64,000 nucleotides of DNA from Symbiodinium natans (taxonomy: Eukaryota > Sar > Dinophyceae > Suessiales > Symbiodiniaceae): positions 1,078,616 through 1,142,615 of the forward strand of contig CAJNDS010002779.1 of assembly GCA_905221605.1 (NCBI GenBank). Reading direction: 5' to 3'. Made by a program: the position numbers and the translations under genes. Below the pieces are notes generated by a model. That model saw only the letters and a program-made list of their open reading frames with translations, was not told the DNA's origin and searched no databases. Positions 62,501 to 64,000 of the stretch are shown in pieces. The first letter of the stretch is position 1, and the number at the start of each line of letters is the position of its first letter.

Positions 62501-63228
62501 TTTATACCTGTAGTGAAGGACCAACAAGGCCCGAAATCCCTCAGCCCTCACCAGGCAAGGCTGAGGGTTGAGGGCAAGCCCTATAAACCCTATAAACCCC
62601 ATAAACCCTATAAACCCTATAAACCCTATAAACCCTATAAACCCGATAAACCCGATAAGCCCTATAAACATTCCTATAAACCCAAAAACCCGAAGCCCGA
62701 AACCCTAAACCCCAGGTTCTATCTTTTCTTCACGCCCGCCTGCGGCGTGATGTACAGCTGTGGCTGCCGGGTTTTCCCCGCTAAGTACGGCCAGGCGCGC
62801 AGCCCTGGCTGTTTTGTGTTCTAGGGGTGTATGCGAGAGTTTTCGGGTTTCAAAGAGTAACGTTTTCAGGGTTGTTCGGGTGTGTGGAGTTTACAAGTAG
62901 GGTTTAGGGTAAAGGGCCCAAAACAACCCTAAACCACCCTAAACCCTGAACTTTCAAATAGCTCAAGGCCCTGAGTCCAGCAAACCCTGAATCCTTAAAG
63001 CCACCCCTAAAATCCTAAACCCCAAAAAGCCTAAGCCCTCAGACCGAAGCCCTCCTAAACGCTGAACCCTAAGCCCTAAAACCCGAAACCCGAAACCCTA
63101 AACCCTAGACCCTAAACCCTAAACCCTAAACTCCAAACTCCTAAGCTCTGAGCCACCATCTTGGGAAGGTCGCCACGTGTAATATCTTCACGCCGGGCCA
63201 CCCGCCCGAGCACAAGCCAGGGGCCCGG
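59442..63228 (+). CDS. Unrecognised gene, at least five phase-consistent exons
   Basis: Exons 59442-59522 (APSTAWEPVTRVHVPRQLGA...), 59879-59925 (VYGKPWDMAAEGYTT), 61015-~61085 (LEEFFSQSGGAYRFLKQKCS...), 62716-62794 (FYLFFTPACGVMYSCGCRVF...) and 63169-63228 (VATCNIFTPGHPPEHKPGAR). Junctions 1-2 (R|V), 2-3 (GA|C) and 4-5 (Q|V) keep frame with GT or GC donors and AG acceptors. A further exon at 61951-~62026 probably belongs between 3 and 4. The mix of aromatic, Gly, Pro and Cys residues points to a globular protein. Cys/His spacing in the last two exons (PACG, YSCGC, ATCN, GHPPEH) suggests a metal site, by inference. I do not recognise the family. Confidence 0.55.
59879..59925 (+). CDS. Exon 2 of unrecognised 59-63 kb gene
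   Basis: Reads VYGKPWDMAAEGYTT plus GA of a split codon, between CCCACAG and a GC donor. An in-frame TAG follows if not spliced. TTGAGGGTTTAGG begins twenty bases after the donor. Confidence 0.6.
61015..61085 (+). CDS. Exon 3 of unrecognised 59-63 kb gene
   Basis: Starts with C completing the split codon, then LEEFFSQSGGAYRFLKQKCS and ENL; a GC donor (GCATTG) is the likely end. Upstream flank is C-rich (CCTTAAACCCCCAACAG-like), downstream G-rich. Confidence 0.58.
61951..62026 (+). CDS. Probable exon of unrecognised 59-63 kb gene
   Basis: After CTCCAAG it reads FARALEERHQSAAMALHLRA then ARSS, a helical segment. The 3' border is not clear. Confidence 0.42.
62425..62512 (+). repeat. 8-bp minisatellite (CCTTTATA)n
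   Basis: About ten copies of CCTTTATA with a single TATCTTTATA variant. Confidence 0.95.
62578..62672 (+). repeat. 9-bp minisatellite (CCCTATAAA)n
   Basis: About ten copies of CCCTATAAA with CCCCATAAA and CCCGATAAA variants, forty bases before exon 62716's C-rich flank. Another slippage derivative of the C-rich intron end. Confidence 0.95.
62716..62794 (+). CDS. Cys-rich exon of unrecognised 59-63 kb gene
   Basis: After CCCCAG one base completes a codon and the exon reads FYLFFTPACGVMYSCGCRVF then PAKYGQ, ending CAG before a GC donor. Three cysteines sit in PACG and YSCGC. Confidence 0.6.
63086..63140 (+). repeat. CCCTAAA-type tract before last exon
   Basis: About seven heptamers (CCCTAAA, CCCTAGA, CCCGAAA) lying just upstream of the exon at 63169. 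Confidence 0.9.
63169..63228 (+). CDS. Cys/His/Pro exon of unrecognised 59-63 kb gene
   Basis: Twenty codons after GGGAAG read VATCNIFTPGHPPEHKPGAR before a GC donor. It joins the previous exon in phase 0. CCCTAAA copies lie upstream and TTTAGGG copies start about ten bases downstream. Confidence 0.58.
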
Positions 63229-64000
63229 GCGATGAGGTTTAGGGTATAGGGTTTAGGTTTTAGGGTTTGGGACCAAAACAAAAAAGCGCAAGCGCATGAG
63301 TTTCGGGTTTAAAGGGCTTCGGGGGGTTTCGGGGGCTTTTGGGATACCGGGGCCCCGAACCCCCCACAGGCTCGCAAGCTGCAAGAGGCCCTAAACCTCT
63401 GACTGGGTTCTGTTTTGAGGAGAATACTGGTAATTGGAGGTTTCCGAAATTAGGGGTACCTTATTGCGGTCCTTATTATAAAGGGAATCCTACTACTTGG
63501 GGCTTTATATTAGGGGTCGTTCATGGGCAGTTTTGATTGGGTGTGGGTTATGCGTGGCCTAAACAGGGAGCGATCGCAGAGCTTGCTTTGCTTACAATCT
63601 ACTCGTGAACCTCTACGTCCTGGACTACTAGACCTTACAACCCCAATCCAGGCCCTCAAGCCCTAACCCCCAAGCCCGTTAAATGCCAAGTAGACCCTAG
63701 CTTTACCCCTTGTAGCCTAACCTTGAGGACAGACCAGGGCCTAGGACCCGGAAAGTGCCCCAATAAATGGCCCGCAGCTCCTGAATCAAGTTTTGCTTCC
63801 ATCGTACAGGCAAAGCCCGAAAGCCTCAACCCTGACGCCCAAAACCAAGTCGAGGTGCCCTTGGTGCAGCTGCCAGGGACTGTCCTGCCTATTCGTGGCG
63901 TTCCGACGGCATACGCGCTGGCTTAGCGGTTCTGAGTAAGGAAACAGGCTCAGTTAGGGTTCAGGCCAGCTCAGGGCTTGAATGAGGTTCCCTACGGTTC
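63229..64000 (+). other. Right end of window, no supported gene
   Basis: TTTAGGG-like sequence follows the last exon. Later sequence includes a C-rich tract (63625-63690) and possible coding-like phrases near 63850-63925 (VEVPLVQLPGTVLPIRGVPT) that might be an exon running toward a TAG at 63924-63926. Not enough support to call. Confidence 0.35.

Noticed and set aside
1-64000. tRNA, rRNA or spliced-leader RNA genes
   Set aside because: No recognisable tRNA cloverleaf, rRNA segment or intact dinoflagellate spliced-leader sequence was seen by eye on either strand; a covariance-model search would be needed to exclude small RNAs.

Overview
The window reads as nuclear DNA of a photosynthetic dinoflagellate. 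Three things point there. First, there is a light-harvesting (LHC) polyprotein gene with near-identical tandem repeats joined by the SPLR linker known from dinoflagellates. Second, there is a gene with a ubiquitin-like N-terminus followed by RCC1-like 'FAALLADGSVVTWG' repeats, a dinoflagellate-typical architecture. Third, splice donors are GC and GA as well as GT, with AG|G acceptors, and plant-type telomere heptamers (TTTAGGG/CCCTAAA) are scattered everywhere. Every exon I can support is on the + strand, as in dinoflagellate unidirectional gene clusters. I cannot name the species.

Layout. 0.2-7.7 kb: exons of a coiled-coil gene built from alternating 24- and 21-codon modules. 9.65-17.89 kb: a complete-looking seven-domain LHC polyprotein gene, with a putative leader exon at 9652, a mature start at 10932, seven 173-codon repeats and a TGA stop at 17888-17890 directly after the last SPLR. 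19.0-24.3 kb: short coiled-coil exons of a second gene. 25.77-30.07 kb: the five-exon ubiquitin-like/RCC1-like gene, which can be joined in frame by hand apart from one ambiguous junction. 31.4-32.0 kb: an uninterrupted 192-codon frame of unknown function. 33.5-49.3 kb: many small coiled-coil, acidic or alanine-rich exons of one or more unrecognised genes. 50.5-51.56 kb: a nested array of perfect hairpins centred on CTCGAG. 51.6-53.0 kb: a ~90-bp satellite whose units carry palindromes. 54-63.2 kb: further short exons, including a phase-consistent set at 59.4-63.2 kb of an unrecognised protein.

The most striking theme is intron structure. Most introns outside the amplified LHC core begin with degenerate TTTAGGG sequence (often with a long G-run) just after the donor and end with degenerate CCCTAAA sequence (often with a C-run) just before the acceptor. 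Each such intron is therefore an imperfect inverted repeat that could fold and bring its two splice sites together. Exons are commonly only 30-100 bp and sit at the switch from CCCTAAA to TTTAGGG. The LHC core repeats have short, clean introns instead, but the last LHC copy is broken by extra introns, one of them carrying telomere-like repeats. This suggests invasion of old copies and recent amplification of a compact unit.

Exon coordinates were derived by eye from splice consensus, phase and protein similarity. No transcript evidence was available.
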